Positions 51,191 to 63,784 of a stretch of DNA of 64,000 nucleotides are shown here, piece by piece (position 1 is the stretch's first letter; each line of letters opens with the position of its first letter). This DNA comes from Hirundichthys speculiger (lineage: Eukaryota > Chordata > Actinopteri > Beloniformes > Exocoetidae). The translations under genes and the position numbers were made by a program. The notes under the pieces were generated by a model that saw only the letters and a program-made list of their open reading frames with translations, made no database searches and was not told the DNA's origin. The stretch spans positions 3,596,001 to 3,660,000 of the forward strand of contig JAGFBZ010000855.1 of the NCBI GenBank assembly GCA_018398805.1, given 5' to 3'.

Positions 51191-53104
51191 GCACAGAAGC
51201 GTGGTTGAATCTTAAAAGATTGCCATGACTGCAGTAGATGTGGTGTTAGATGTTGCCTTGCAACAACTGAGCTGATAGCAGGATAAATACCTTTACCATA
51301 AATAAAGGTGAATTCTCTCTTTCGATAGTATGGACAAAAAAATCCTAGCTAACAAGTTAACAGTTCAACGTCTGGACGACAGAGACACTTCTTCATAGTA
51401 ACAAATCCTGGCTTACTCATGGTTTCTCATTATAACAATAATAATAATAATCCAGCAATAATCAACAGTAATCCAGCATTACTGCAACAATAATCTCAGG
51501 CTCTCAGGAATAGTTCCAAACCCCAGGATCTGTGATAGTAGGGGGTTATATAAATGCCCTTGGCAAATGTTAAAGGTTTAAAATCATGCATTAAAGTGCA
51601 TTAAGATTCTGGAACAACATATCTTTCCTTCAAGACATCCTTGCATCCTTGAGATCCACGTATTTTTCAAAGGCACCATGCAAAGTCACATTTTGCACAC
51701 ATTACAAATGCATTGTTGTCACAGAAGAGGGTACAACCTGTCTGCAGTCCTGTTTGGAGAATTTTAAAACAATTATTGTGACAAAAAGAAAATTGTACTG
51801 TTACATACCAGGGTGGATGGAAATGACATTTGAAACACTAATGCTTGGAACCCTCAGTGCCTGAACATGTTTTTTTTTTTTTTGTAAGTAGCATGAAAAA
51901 CTATGACAACATTAGGAAGTGGTCAAAGTTTTGCTGCATTTTCCTAATTTTTGGAGATGTATAAATTGAGCTGTTGACGTTCAGCTTCTGAAACATTTTT
52001 CTGATCTTTGCACGAAATCAGAAGCATTTCATGATGACGCTGTTCTCTTCTGCAGCATTGCCCAAGTGTGAAGGAAAGTTTTACTGAGGTCTGACAAAAC
52101 TTAAGAAAAAAAATTCCCTAGTCAAACCAATAACCAAGCAACTGCATTTACCACAGGAGCCTCTCCTCTGATTGAGCGAGCACATGTGGTTTCTAGTGGG
52201 GTTAACCACTTTGGACCACAGCATGTGGGACAGATCTTGCTGCACCTCTGATTAGCCACCATAGTCACAGGCCCAGGACACTGACGTATATCCCTCTGCT
52301 TGAAGTGTCACTGCGGTCACATTAGGCTGAGCAATGGATCTAAGGACAGATAGGATCAAAGGGAAAGCCTGTAATGTAGCAGGAATGTTCAGAAAAAAGT
52401 GACTTCAATCACCATCAAGCTGCAACTCTGAGGGATTTTGGGTCAAACCAGTCATTTATCATGCTACTTTTTATAGAGTGCTTCAGTAAAGATTGATGAT
52501 CTTAACTTTTTTTTTTCCTATTTTTTTCATGATTCGTTTTCTCCTGATAATAAAATACAGACAGGCATGACGTACAAGCTGCTGCAGGGAAGTTCCTCAC
52601 TTAGTAATAATATTGTTGTCCTTACCAGGTCTTAAAATTTGGTTAGCACAACACATAACATACTCAACTGTCAAATGCAGAACCTGTGTTTGACAAAAGT
52701 ATGTGTGTAATTGTAAAATGTAATTAAGTGATCATAAACAACTTTGACTATCTCTGTTACAGCGAAGATTTTGGCAATTTGCTTGCCTGCAGTATTCAGA
52801 TGTTAACCAGGGGTGAAAATAGGCCCAAAACTAGGTCTGGTAAAAGATTCTTAAATGAAAGTTCAGTTCCATTAAGAAAAACAGAGCATTTATCTAAAGC
52901 CAAAGACAGTAGCACTTATAACAAGAAAACACACCTGCTATTGTTATCCCATCTAGTGTCTCTTCTTTAACCGTTTTTAAGTTGTTCTAAATTACCACTG
53001 AAATATCTGAGTCCATGTCGTGACCTTTCATTACACGTAGCTAAAGTAAGTGCAAGCTTCTCCTGTTTTCAGTTCTGTGGGACTTCAGCATGCATACATA
53101 TTAA
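51191..53104 (+). other. pde10a intron, no gene identified
   Basis: No exon recognised. 52130-52400 has a more balanced, less AT-rich composition and could be a conserved element. This is untestable here. Confidence 0.45.
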
Positions 53105-53835
53105 AACCATGGTGTCAACACAATGTCAGGGAAGAAAGGAATGAACACTGAACTTAGAGAAGATCTCTCCTTCCCAGGAGAGGACGTTCAGCAAGTTCAG
53201 CTCAAGGTTAGACCATGCAATGCTCAGAGAAACTGTAGAAATCTCAAGGGCTATATCTTAGACTTTAAAGGCCTCGGTTACATGATAAATATAACGTTTT
53301 ATAAAAGCACAATGATAAAAAAAAAAAGACTAGCTGCTGTAAAAAAAGCTTTGGCTTTAAGAAGAATGTGGCAACATTGCTCAGGTTTGCAGAGTTCCAT
53401 CTGAACAAACTTCAACACTTCTGGATAAATGTCATTTGGAACAGACACGAACAAATTAGGATATATTTGTCCATGATGCACAGCACCATATTTGATAAAA
53501 ACCAACAACAGTATATCAGGACAAACTCCTCATACCAAATGTCAAGCACAGTGGTGGAGGGGCCATGATGCGGGTTTCTTCTGCACCAACAGAAGATGGA
53601 CATTGTGGAGTCATTTAGGCAACGATGAACTTCACACAGACAGAGACTGTCTTTATGACTGCTGAAGGTTGGCTGAAATTTGGTCATGTGGTCGGACTGT
53701 GTGCACAAGGAGGGATGTTGTTGCAGTGGTCCAGTTAAAAAGCTTAAACAGGGACCACAAGAGAGCTGTGCACAATACGTATGCCTGCAAACCTCGCTGA
53801 AATTAAGCTAAATTTTCTAATTATGGTCACATAAG
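53105..53835 (+). pseudogene. decayed Tc1-like transposon, second family
   Basis: Fragments match the order of a fish Tc1-type transposase gene: caggtttgcagagttccatctgaacaaac (about 53380), a TFDKNQQQYIRTNSSYQMS-type stretch near 53490 (degenerate tFGGqRtYvWRk-type region), ccaaatgtcaagcacagtgg, then ggaccacaagagagctgtgc (about 53752) and atgcctgcaaacctc. Frameshifts and gaps throughout. Same strand as pde10a. Confidence 0.7.
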
Positions 53836-55317
53836 TTGGGGGGGTGGGGGGGGAGCCAGCTCCTGAAGCAGTTGATACTTTTTCGGCTTAAGTAGTCACC
53901 AGAGCATTAAGCTATTAATTCATTGTAGGTTAATGTACAGTATTACATTGATACTACTGAAAATAGACTTTAATAAAATAAGCAAAGAACTGATAAAACC
54001 TACAGCACCCAGTTATTATTTATTTCTATATTTACTTACATATTTGTGACTTGTTTTGCTATTCCTGTCTTCAGTAAGAAGAACAAATGGCCTTGGGTCT
54101 GTCAGTCACAGACAGGTTGGGAAAGTCAACAAGCGTGCGAAGAGAAAAACAGTGTTCATATTAGTCTTTTCATGTGATTAGTTGACAGATTTTTTTTAAC
54201 CCACTACTGGCCTGACACTTATTTGCTGACACGTACTGCTCCTTTTTATTTTTTATGATATTTCATTTAATGCTCTAAAGCTCATCGCTGAGTTAGTGCC
54301 AGAGAGAATAATGGCTCCTTTAGAAAGCCATTGTTTGATCTTTCATTGCATATAAGGCATTTTGTAGTTTTACAGTTTTTTTCTGCTCACGTGGACTTGC
54401 CCTTTTAAACACAGCAGCACATCTAAAGGCTACTTCTATATAATGATTGGTGCTGTTTGTTCTTACCCCATGGATATAGAACATTTGACTATTTTTATTC
54501 ATGTGCACACATATGATTGCTATGACATTTTCTGAATCCTTTGGTACAAAACATGTATTCATAAATTTACACTATGTCCTTGTTTTTCTTTTTTTTCTTT
54601 TTTTTTTTTCCCTTTTTTGTGGTGTTGCTAATCACAGAGTACTCTTTGTGTTTCAAATAGTACGAAGTTGTAAGGGTCTTTACAGGGCTCCCTTTTTACT
54701 TCTCTCTGTGTGTTTTCTGTCCCCCGCAGCTACCTTCACCTCACCCCTCCCTCCCCTCAAACTTTTTTTTTTTCTGATTTATGGAGCTGTATTCTGCCGA
54801 TGTGCGTCAGAGCCGACCAGGAGTCTCGTGAGGCGCTGTGCTCTTGAAGAGCTGTGTCTCGTGTCTGGACAGCATCAGACTGCAACGTCCTCCAACACCC
54901 CCTCCCCCCAACCCCACCTAACTTTCCCTCACCTCTGGTCTCCCTCTTACCCTTCAACCGCAAGCCTCAACCTATGCACATGCCACACAGTCATTCTGAG
55001 AAGACGACCCATCACTGGGGGATCAAATGATTTGTTCAGAAGGAAGTAGATCAAAGGTCGTAGCTGCTCGCAGTGTTTACCAGAATAAGGGATGTTGTGA
55101 TTCTAAAATTGAACTGAATCTAAAAATTATTTCTCTGCTGCAAGTTTTGGAACAGGTTACCTGCATCTGAAGAAGAGTTTGGTGCTCCTATTTCCTGCAT
55201 CTGGTTTTATTTTATCATCTGGCACATCAGCCAACTCTGTGCCGCCTTCGTTTGCTCACTTGTCGTATTCAAAAGTGCCAGTATCTGTTCACAACACTGA
55301 TATCCTACAGGATTTAG

Positions 55318-55348
<31 letters not shown>

Positions 55349-55977
55349 GTCAGAGAACATACCCCAACAGTACATCCTCATGTCTCACTGTTATTCATGG
55401 TGGAGGGAATTTTACACCTATGCTGGCTGATCAGGAATTTCGTGAGAAAGTGTTACAGCAATGATCAGGACTGTCTGAACACAACGGCGTTCTCTGTATT
55501 TCTCATAACACTCATGAAACTCATATAATGACTGTGTACTTTACCATAAAATGTCAATTCTGAGTTAGCATAGGATTTATTCATCTTTTACAGGAATTTT
55601 TTTCTTTTTTTTTCATTGTATCTCTGTGTCGGCTTCGCTCATGCTGAGATGACTCCTGGCTGACAGTTACAAGTCTTTGTTTTAGACATACATGAGTGAC
55701 CCGAACGCGATGGTTTCTGAGCGCATCACGACTGCCTCTCAGACGCCAGAGGGTGTTTTAAAAACAACTTTCCCTCAACGACGGCCGGGCAAATGGCTTT
55801 CTTCCCTGACAACAAAGACAGTAAACAGCAGCACTAAGCGAGCTCTCAAGAACCTAATTGCCTATTAAGCACAATCGAGTCGTCCTTTATCCTCCTGCCT
55901 GTGCTGAGGGCTCCTATCCCCGGAGATAGAGCTTTACAGTAAACATAAGTGAGCTACCCTGGCTTTCCGAGAGCTTT
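53836..55977 (+). other. pde10a intron, no gene identified
   Basis: Contains a (GT)n run at 55319-55348 and poly-T tracts near 54600. 55690-55970 (including acctaattgcctattaagca) has the balanced composition of teleost conserved noncoding elements, but this cannot be shown without alignment. The 182-codon frame at 54501-55049 has no family resemblance. Confidence 0.45.
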
Positions 55978-56070
55978 AACTCAACTCAACTTTATTTATA
56001 TAGCACTTTTCAAGTAGAGATACAGGCCAAAGTGATTTACAAAAGCAGAACTTGAACAGAACACGAGCCT
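55978..56070 (-). mobile_element. interspersed repeat fragment (tttatttatatagc type)
   Basis: ctcaactttatttatatagc, then acttttcaag, is the reverse complement of a very common fish repeat 3' end (gctatataaataaagttgag). Only the terminal part can be recognised; downstream sequence to about 56340 may belong to it. Confidence 0.55.
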
Positions 56071-56721
56071 GTAAATGAAAAGTAAGGTGACTAACAGGAA
56101 GGATTTCAGGCAGGCAGGTGAGCAGCGCTGTGCGCCTGCACTCGCCCCTCTACTTGGTTTATTCCAATTACCCCACCTGCCTCTGGGTCTATTCAATGAG
56201 CAAGAGGTGCTAGTGTCTCGCATGCCTCCCAATGTCCCTGGCCCACAGCTTGTTGCTGCGCTTCAAGTTTCCGTCTCTGCCACAGCTCCACCTGTAGGCT
56301 CCCATTGTTCAGGGGGTTAAGTTATTTTATTAGCCCCAGTATCTCTATGCATGGCTTAAAAGTGGGAATTTATTAGATCGGAGCTTAGCCACCAAAGCTT
56401 CAAGTGTTTATCATTAGGAAGTATTTGAGGTTTTAGCAGCGAGCCTCAGTTTGACTGTAAGTGTAAGAGATATAAAACAGAGCAACTTATGTGGAACTTG
56501 GGCCTGTTACTGCCATTCCCACCTCACAAAGACAAACATTTATCTGTTTCTGGCATTTATTTGAGACATGATTTCCATTGTTTTACAGCTGACGTGTATT
56601 TCCCCTATGCTTTTCTAATCATTTCTGTGTTTTACGTGCAATGTCTTCCAACAATTTGCTTAGTCAAGAATGAGTGGTGCAATTCAAAAACCAACAGGCG
56701 TTTTGTTTCTCCGCTCTTCAG

Positions 56722-56853
56722 GCTTGACAGATGAGAAAGTGAAGGCCTACCTCTCGCTGCACCCACAGATGCTGGATGAATTTGTGTTGGAGAGTGTGAG
56801 TGCAGAGACATTGGACAGATGGCTGAAGAAGAAGACCAGCAGCAGGCCTGCAG
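56722..56853 (+). CDS. pde10a: pde10a shared second coding exon
   Basis: 132 bases, phase 1 to phase 1. The acceptor has a pyrimidine tract (tttgtttctccgctcttcag) and the donor is GCAG|GTACAG. It encodes [20 protein letters not shown] through VESVSAET-type sequence (here [16 protein letters not shown]), almost identical to human PDE10A after its alternative first exons ([20 protein letters not shown]). Both upstream first exons join it in frame. This is the N-terminal region before GAF-A. The next exon, expected to start near a human VSRYQDTN-like segment, is not found before 64000, so the gene continues off the right edge. Confidence 0.95.
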
Positions 56854-59523
56854 GTACAGGCACACAAAAACACATGTACAGCTCTGTAGCATAATGATTG
56901 CATTGGGTCAGCAGATTTCAAGGGACTACAGTGAAGGAGAGTTGTAATTTTTGTAAAAAAAAAAAAAATAATAATAATGAATAATAATTGCTTAGTTTAA
57001 ATGTTTGTGCTCTCTAACTTACATACCATAATCACATATGAGTTCCCGATCAGCCAGCCACAAATGCAGGCCGCCCTGCTTGTCTGTGATGAAAAACTGA
57101 TACCTTTTTAAGACCAGGGGATAACCAGAGTCGAGGCTGAGCGTGCCTCTGCAGGTTCTATTTATTATCCCGGCCATTTGCAGTACAAATCACTCATATT
57201 CACATATGTCTCCTTTTAATCGTCAGAGCTCGTGACAGACAGAAGACAGGGAAGGGGAACGGGCCTGTTGGGTCTTTACGGGTCATTAGATGTGTTCGCG
57301 CGGGCCGGGTTGAGTTTGTGCTGTGCGCTCCACACACACAGCAGAGCATTTCTCAGACCGACCACATCCATCAAGGGCCCACAGGGCTGGCACTCTGCCC
57401 AGCCAAGCTGCTGACGTCAGAGGCGACCTCCAGAGACAGGCAGCCAGCTGAAGGGGGCCCATGAGAGGAGTGGGGATGGTGGTGATAGTGGTGGGGGGGG
57501 GAGGTTCTGGCTCAGAGTGAGTGTGTGTTGAAGCAGGAAACTGGCAGAGGATAGATTTGTCATATTTTGGAGCTGTTTTTATGAGGTATTCAGACAGGAG
57601 TGTTTGCCGCTACCATGCAGAGGCACTAATTCCTCAAGTCTGAGACTCTGTTTTTTCTTTTAGGTGTGAGTGTGTGTGCTGCACGAGCCTTGCGCGCGTG
57701 TATTTGTCTGTGTGTTGTGTGTTTAGGTTGATAGATATCAAATAGAGGCCATCGTGTTAACAATTCTTGCTGGCGCCTTGTAAGAATTACTCATTTCACC
57801 CAGGTAGTTTGTGTCAGAGCTGATGAAGCCTCTGCAAAGCAGACCATTGATTCACAAAACTTAATTGCGGTGCAGAAACTTAAAAAAAAAAAGTTCTTTT
57901 TTTTGTGCTTATATTTAATACGTTTCCAGTTACCACAGCAGTCTTGATTCTTAAGCTCCCTTAGGGCGAAGATCAAGTTTTTACAACTCTTGATAAATGT
58001 CTTCTAATTTCCATGTTTAGAGAAGATGCTGTAAAGAGTAAAATTCTGTATTCAAATACGGAAACTCCCTCAAGTGCTCTTCTTTGGTGAAATAGTAAAT
58101 AGTATCAAGTACAAGTTGTTGTTTTTTAACTCTGTTGCATACACTGTTGAAATTGTAGAAAGTGAAATACCTCAAATGAGCATACAGTACCTAAATAAAA
58201 GGAATATTTCAGCTCTTAAAAAACACTCAAAAACTACAAGTACATAGAGTAAATGTAAATCATTTCTGCCATCCCTGAAAATTTCTTAGACTTAACAGGA
58301 ATCCTGGTTGTTTTTCAAAGAATGATTTAGTATTTAAGATAGAAAACTGGATTTTAGATCCCTTCTCTGTTGGCACGTTTGGAAAATCAGTTTTGGATTT
58401 GAAACTCGTGCTAGCCAGGTATCCTGTCAAGTCTACAGTTCGCAGCTTTGTGCAAAGCAAAGCTGCAAACAATTTGTCCAGAAACTAAGGACTGAAAAGC
58501 CCAAAAAGCCTGCCATTCATTAATACTTAGCCATTACTAAATTTAATAAGAAAGAATTCAGAATAGAGGGAAGAAAGAAAAGAAATAAAGAGAAAGAAGT
58601 ATTGATGGTCATTGTCATTGTTTCATCTTTCAAATTTGATTGTTATGCTGTCCATAAATACATGTTAACCACTGACTGTTTTGTGTGCAATAACAGGCTT
58701 TGGAAAGTGATTACTGTTTCTGTAAAAGATATAAAACTCCAGATAAACTGGTTGTGAGATGGGAGAACACAATGGAACAGCAGAAAAAAATCCAGGGCAG
58801 CAACATCTAGCTACAAGAGTCATATAAAAATAAGGATCCAACTGGATGAAAAACCTGAAGGAGGACCTGAGGATGCCTCCTTATCTGGAATTTGGTGTGA
58901 TTAATTTTTTTTCCATCAGTGAGTACTGGCCATGTTTATTCACTGGAAGCAGAAACAGCTGATCAGCCATGTGAGCAACATGTTTTGTCAGATATGATGA
59001 GTTGAAGGCATTTACACCTATATTATTGCAGTATGGCTTATTGAGTCTAAATAAACAAATATCAATTGAAGCACAATTGAAAGGTAATAGAGAGAGGTGT
59101 GGTTGAAACCCCGAGAGACTGGCATGACTTCAGTGAGGTGTCGAGTTCGTAGCTTGGCAACAACTGAGCTGGTGACATCTCATGCAGCGTAAGCGCATAA
59201 CACAATCTCTCAGTAGACCATATGGATAGAAACTCACAGTCTGCGGTTCATTAAATGGGATGCAGAGATGCTCCTTCACAGTAATGTTCTCAGGATTATG
59301 CCATCTGTAGTGTGTCTTCCTCTGTCCTTGCCACTCCGTCTACGGTCTGCGTTTGCCCGGATTGTCTGAAATCTGTTGAGTGGTGTTGAAATCCTCCTGC
59401 CATGTCAGGGTGAAAAACATACTTCTGCATTCCCCATCTTCCTGCTGTGCCATGGTCAGTTTTTAAATGATTATCTATGAACCTTTATCATACTTTCATA
59501 ATGAAAACTTTATAATGAAAATT
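56854..59523 (+). other. pde10a intron 2, no gene identified
   Basis: A perfect CRE at 57412-57419 lies in a CG-richer patch (about 57225-57440, with gcgcgggccgg). GT runs occur near 57660-57725. The rest is AT-rich. Confidence 0.5.
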
Positions 59524-59920
59524 CCATCCATCCATTTTCTATACCCATTTCATCCTTGAAGGGTCACGGGGATCTGCTGGAGCCTATCCCAGCTGTCTAT
59601 GGGTGAAAGGCAGGGGTTCACCCTGGACAGGTCGCCAGTCCATCGCAGGGCCACACATACAGACACACAACCTTTCACACTCACATTCACACCCTATGGG
59701 CAATTTGGAATTATCAATTAACCTAACATGCATGTCTTTGGACTGTGGGAGGAAGCCGGAGTACCTGGAGAGAACCCACGCAAGCACGGGGAGAACATGC
59801 AAACTCCACACAGAAAGGCCCCAAGGTTCAATCCAGGACCCCCCCCCCTGCCGAGGTTCGAACCAGGAACCTTCTAGCTGTGAGGCAGCAGTGCTAACCA
59901 CTAAGCCACCGTGCTGCCCA
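59524..59920 (-). mobile_element. full-length tRNA-derived SINE
   Basis: About 397 bp. On the minus strand the head GGGCAGCACGGTGGCTTAGT includes an A box (TGGCTTAGTGG), with a B box GGTTCGAACC (59855-59864) after it, the RNA polymerase III promoter of a tRNA-derived SINE. The tail ends in AATGGATGGATGG-type repeats at the low-coordinate end, as in fish LINE-mobilised SINEs. Flanking duplication TATAATGAAAATT (59511-59523) and TATAATAATGAAAATT (59921-59936), differing by one AAT unit, marks the insertion. A C run near 59840 interrupts the head. It is the best-preserved copy of the family seen at 398, 24975 and 32711. Confidence 0.88.
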
Positions 59921-59936
59921 TATAATAATGAAAATT

Positions 59937-62570
59937 GTGGATGCAAATGTGGCGAGTGGAACCTGTATTACTTTATGCTGCTGGAATGTATAAGAATTTA
60001 ATATGTAAATGCAGGTATGGTACATCAATGTAAAGTGATCCAGAGAAGCATGTCTAATAGGTGATTTATGCTCCTGTGTTGAATCGCCACAGCTAGAGAC
60101 CCTTCACAATAACATACTTTGTGGCCTGACGTGCACCTCTTCAGAAATGAGACGATGCGTTGGATCACAACAGCTGTGATTGGTCCACAGCAGCATTGTA
60201 TTTCCTTCATTGTATTTTTGGCTACTTCTTCTTTTTCAACCCTGATAGTTTGCCATCATTTATTATTAATGTCAGTTAAAGTTACTGTTGTCCCACGCTT
60301 ATTAGCTTCAACATACATATGTCATGTCTGAAGTTCACAAAGGAAATATACAAAAAGAAGCTCAACACTGCAAGCTACAGTCCTGCAGAAGAGAAGCACA
60401 CTGCCAAATAGTGCTCTGTGGTTTAATAACAGAACAAGTTTAAACATCAACTACGACATAGGTCTTGTATGTAGGCTACTTCCATAGTTCCTATATGTAC
60501 AGGCACAAATTATGCTTCATGCTCACCGGTGTTGTTGCTCAATAATAAACTGCAAGCTTAACTTTCTATTTGTTACTTGTTTGGACATAATCCCTTAAGT
60601 CTTTTTATAACTTTTCCCCCCAATTCCAACTGAGATTACCATCCATGTAACTTAAAATTCTACGCTGCACTTCTTTAAGTCTCCTGGCTCTCTTTTGAGA
60701 TATGGATTGATTCCTGGATTATTAGTGAGGCAGGCAAAATATAGTATCATAGAGAGGATAATTCTTTTTCTTCACTGTCTTGGAAGCTATCCTGACCTGA
60801 TGGAAAGATGTTAGAGAAATTCTTAGGACTTTGGAAGAGCCCAATTTTTTTCATCTTCAATACAAAGAATTAGTCTGTTTATTCTGGGTTCAACGTTGAT
60901 GTTCAGTGGACAGTATCAACGGACAGAGAAGAAACTGCATACAACCCACTAGAGAAACAAACGCGACAGCAGTCATCTTGGTTGTTTTAAATAGTGTTTT
61001 TTTTAATGCTCTTGCACTAGTCATTGCATAAAACCCATCCTTGTCCCTTTGCAATTGCTTCGGTACATTTTGTACCAGAGGAAATGGCTGTTAATGCGAA
61101 GGCTACCAGACCCATTTCACTTGAGAGAATTTTCACGATGGGAGTGTGTGTATGGGCTGACCAGTCCTGCAAAACCGTGCAATGAGAATCTGACCATACT
61201 GACAAAAACTCCTCTGATTCTTTACATATTTCCCCCCAAAGTGTCAGATAAAATGCTTCATGGGGTGTCACTTGAGTTGTGTGTATTTATTTATTTATTT
61301 TTAGACATAGTTTTGGCATCAAACAATATTCTGTCACCAACTCAGCAGAGCTCTCAAGCTGAGAGAGATGTGACCACTCAGAGTGAAAATGTCACAAATC
61401 AGTCTGGCAGTCCTCTAATCATTGCTGCATGCTCCTCTCTGGGTTGATCTTTACATCACATCAGTAAAATCACTAAGTGCACTTCCTCTCTTAGACCATG
61501 ATGAGCAGACAGTTTGGCACCACTCTGAAGCCTCTCCTCTTCTTGGTGGTTTCCATTCAAATGGCAATTACTGCCTAGTTTCTGGTTCCTCAAACAGGCT
61601 AAATGGTCATTGTGCTTGGCTGAATCAGTATATCACACGTGTAAATATTTTTCCCCTCAGCGTGGCTGTTTCTGTCTGTCCTGGTCGTGATAAAAGTGAA
61701 GACATTTTCTCATTATATTCTTGTCTTTCATTTTGTGATCACACTTTTTAGAGATCAGATTGATCTGATTTTCTGTGTGTGTGTGTGTGTGTGAGCGGGT
61801 AGAAGGACCTGTCATCATGTGACCGTCAATGAGATAGCCACTGCTTCCTGGAAGCAATCCCTGCAGCCAGTCTTGTTCTCACTTATCATGTGATGGACAA
61901 CACTGGATTACATAAATCAGTTTGTCCGTGTATGTTCACACAAGTGTGCATATGTGTACGTGTACGTGCCTGTGCGTGGGTGTCTGCAAAGGTTGTGTTA
62001 CTGCCTGTAATTCCAGAAAACAGCATCACATTTGTACAGTTTTTATTGAGCTGAAGTTACTTCTCCCTTTATTGCAAATGTGATTTGTCGCAATAATCTC
62101 ATTGTACACAGACTCAGCAGTATTTTTATCGTGTTGTTCAGTAATTGTTTATTATTTTTGGACTATTTTCAGACTGTTATTTTAATATTTTACTTCACAA
62201 TTATTATTTTTAATGTCTTAAAGCATGACAGTGCAGATCAGACTTACAAAATGTGAACACAGTTTCCCAGATTTTTTTCTCCGGCTATTTTGGCATCGCT
62301 CCTCTTTTGACCGATGGCTCTGCACCATTGGCACACCAGCAGACACCAGTCGTGCACTGAGTAGGTGGAGTCAGCACACCATTTCAAGAGTGTAACTTGA
62401 CGGCCCATATGCCCAATGCCCCGCAGCATTTACACCCACCTTGACCATCTGGTAGACACAATAAAAACAAGGTTTCAAGGCCAACCATCAATGTAGTCTT
62501 AAATACATGAATGAAGTCAGCCACTGCTGTACATTAACCACCATATATATATATGTATGTATATATATTA
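59937..62570 (+). other. pde10a intron 2, continued; no gene identified
   Basis: No exon or nameable repeat apart from (GT)n at about 61773-61795. AT-rich. Confidence 0.5.
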
Positions 62571-63705
62571 AGGCTGGGCAAATTAACGCGTTATTATCGT
62601 CTTAACGCATTATTTTATTAACGCCGACCTTTATTTTATCCCGCGTTAACGCATGTTGCTCACATGCTTTTGTTTTGAAAAGTCTGTTAATGGCTGCTGC
62701 GGAACTAGAAGATAATTGGAAGTAAACATGCAGAAAAGCTAAAACAGACATGGAGTGCGGTAAAAATCAGTGTACTTTACAGTACGGGTAGCAACTCAGG
62801 TAGCAATATTAACAATTCTGACAAAAAAAAAAACAACTTTCAAACCCCTTTGTTCAAGACGATCTCGTCATTCCTCCATTTATCATCAGATCTGCTCCAT
62901 GTGTTGACTGTCCTGCTGTTCACTAGCTGGTTACTTCAGTGCAGCTCCATCTAGTGGCACAGATGTTTAATGACAACAGAAAATCCAGTCCTTGATTATA
63001 AAACAAATTCAGTTCTGGGTCACGTAAACCAGACAATAAAATATTAAAAACAAATTCAGTCCCATGGCTAAAATTGAAATATAAAAAAACAGGCTTTTTT
63101 TTGTGTTGGATTAAAAAACCGAAAAAAAATAAAGTCACATTTTAATTTTTTAAATTTTTGATTGACAATCGAAAAATGGAAAAAAAAACAAATGATACAC
63201 AGATAATTACGGATTGATAAAGTTACTGAACTTTAACGTGGACATTTTCATTTTAAAGTTCTCCCAGATGGAGGATTTGACAGAAACAAGGTTATTTGAA
63301 AACACTGCCAAGTTGAACTCCCCATTAAAAGTTTCTGCTGTTACCTCAGAAATGACCTGTTTTAATGTTCTGATTGTGGCCTCTAGATTGTTGGGAATTT
63401 TTTGGTAGACTTTTTTTATTTTTCATAAAAAAAAAAACAAAAACAGGATGACATTAATGTCCTGGCAGTGGCAATAAGCTTTATTTTTTTTGACATTTTT
63501 TAAAATGAGATTTACACTATATATGTGTTACTGGCAAGTGGTGATGTTAAAAGTGTTTGAACAAGAAATGTTATGACTCTTTAATTCATATGGCAGCAAA
63601 ACATTTAAATAAAAGTGACATTTACACTACTTTTGAATCCATTATTTGATTTTTCGTATACAATGTGATTAATTGTGATTAATTAGGGAAATCATGTGGT
63701 TAATT
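62571..63705 (-). mobile_element. hAT-type non-autonomous element, copy 2 (longer form)
   Basis: Begins aggctgggcaaattaacgcg and is homologous in reverse orientation to 36513-37519: ttaacgcatgttgctcacatg, agatctgctccatgtgttga and tccatctagtggcacagatg all have counterparts there. It keeps roughly 330 bp (about 63150-63500) that copy 1 lacks, and has the empty site of the nested hAT MITE. The far end stops at gggaaatcatgtggttaatt, where about 40 bp including the terminal repeat is replaced by TA repeat. TA repeats border both ends. Confidence 0.8.
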
Positions 63706-63718
63706 GTTATGATGTTGT

Positions 63719-63740
63719 TATATATGTATATATATATATT

Positions 63741-63781
<41 letters not shown>
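63719..63781. repeat. (TA)n(CA)n microsatellite
   Basis: TA repeat with interruptions, then about 18 CA units, between the hAT element and the hairpin array. Confidence 0.9.

Positions 63782-63784
<3 letters not shown>

Noticed and set aside
54501..55049. 182-codon open frame, the longest in the window
   Set aside because: Begins in T-rich DNA giving Leu/Phe runs, resembles no family, and lacks splice or promoter context; length is explained by low stop density in CT-rich sequence.
59855..59899. tRNA-like A and B boxes
   Set aside because: These belong to the SINE head; there is no complete cloverleaf or anticodon stem of a functional tRNA gene.
59584..60001. 120- and 132-codon frames on both strands
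   Set aside because: Both lie across the full-length SINE; SINEs do not encode protein.
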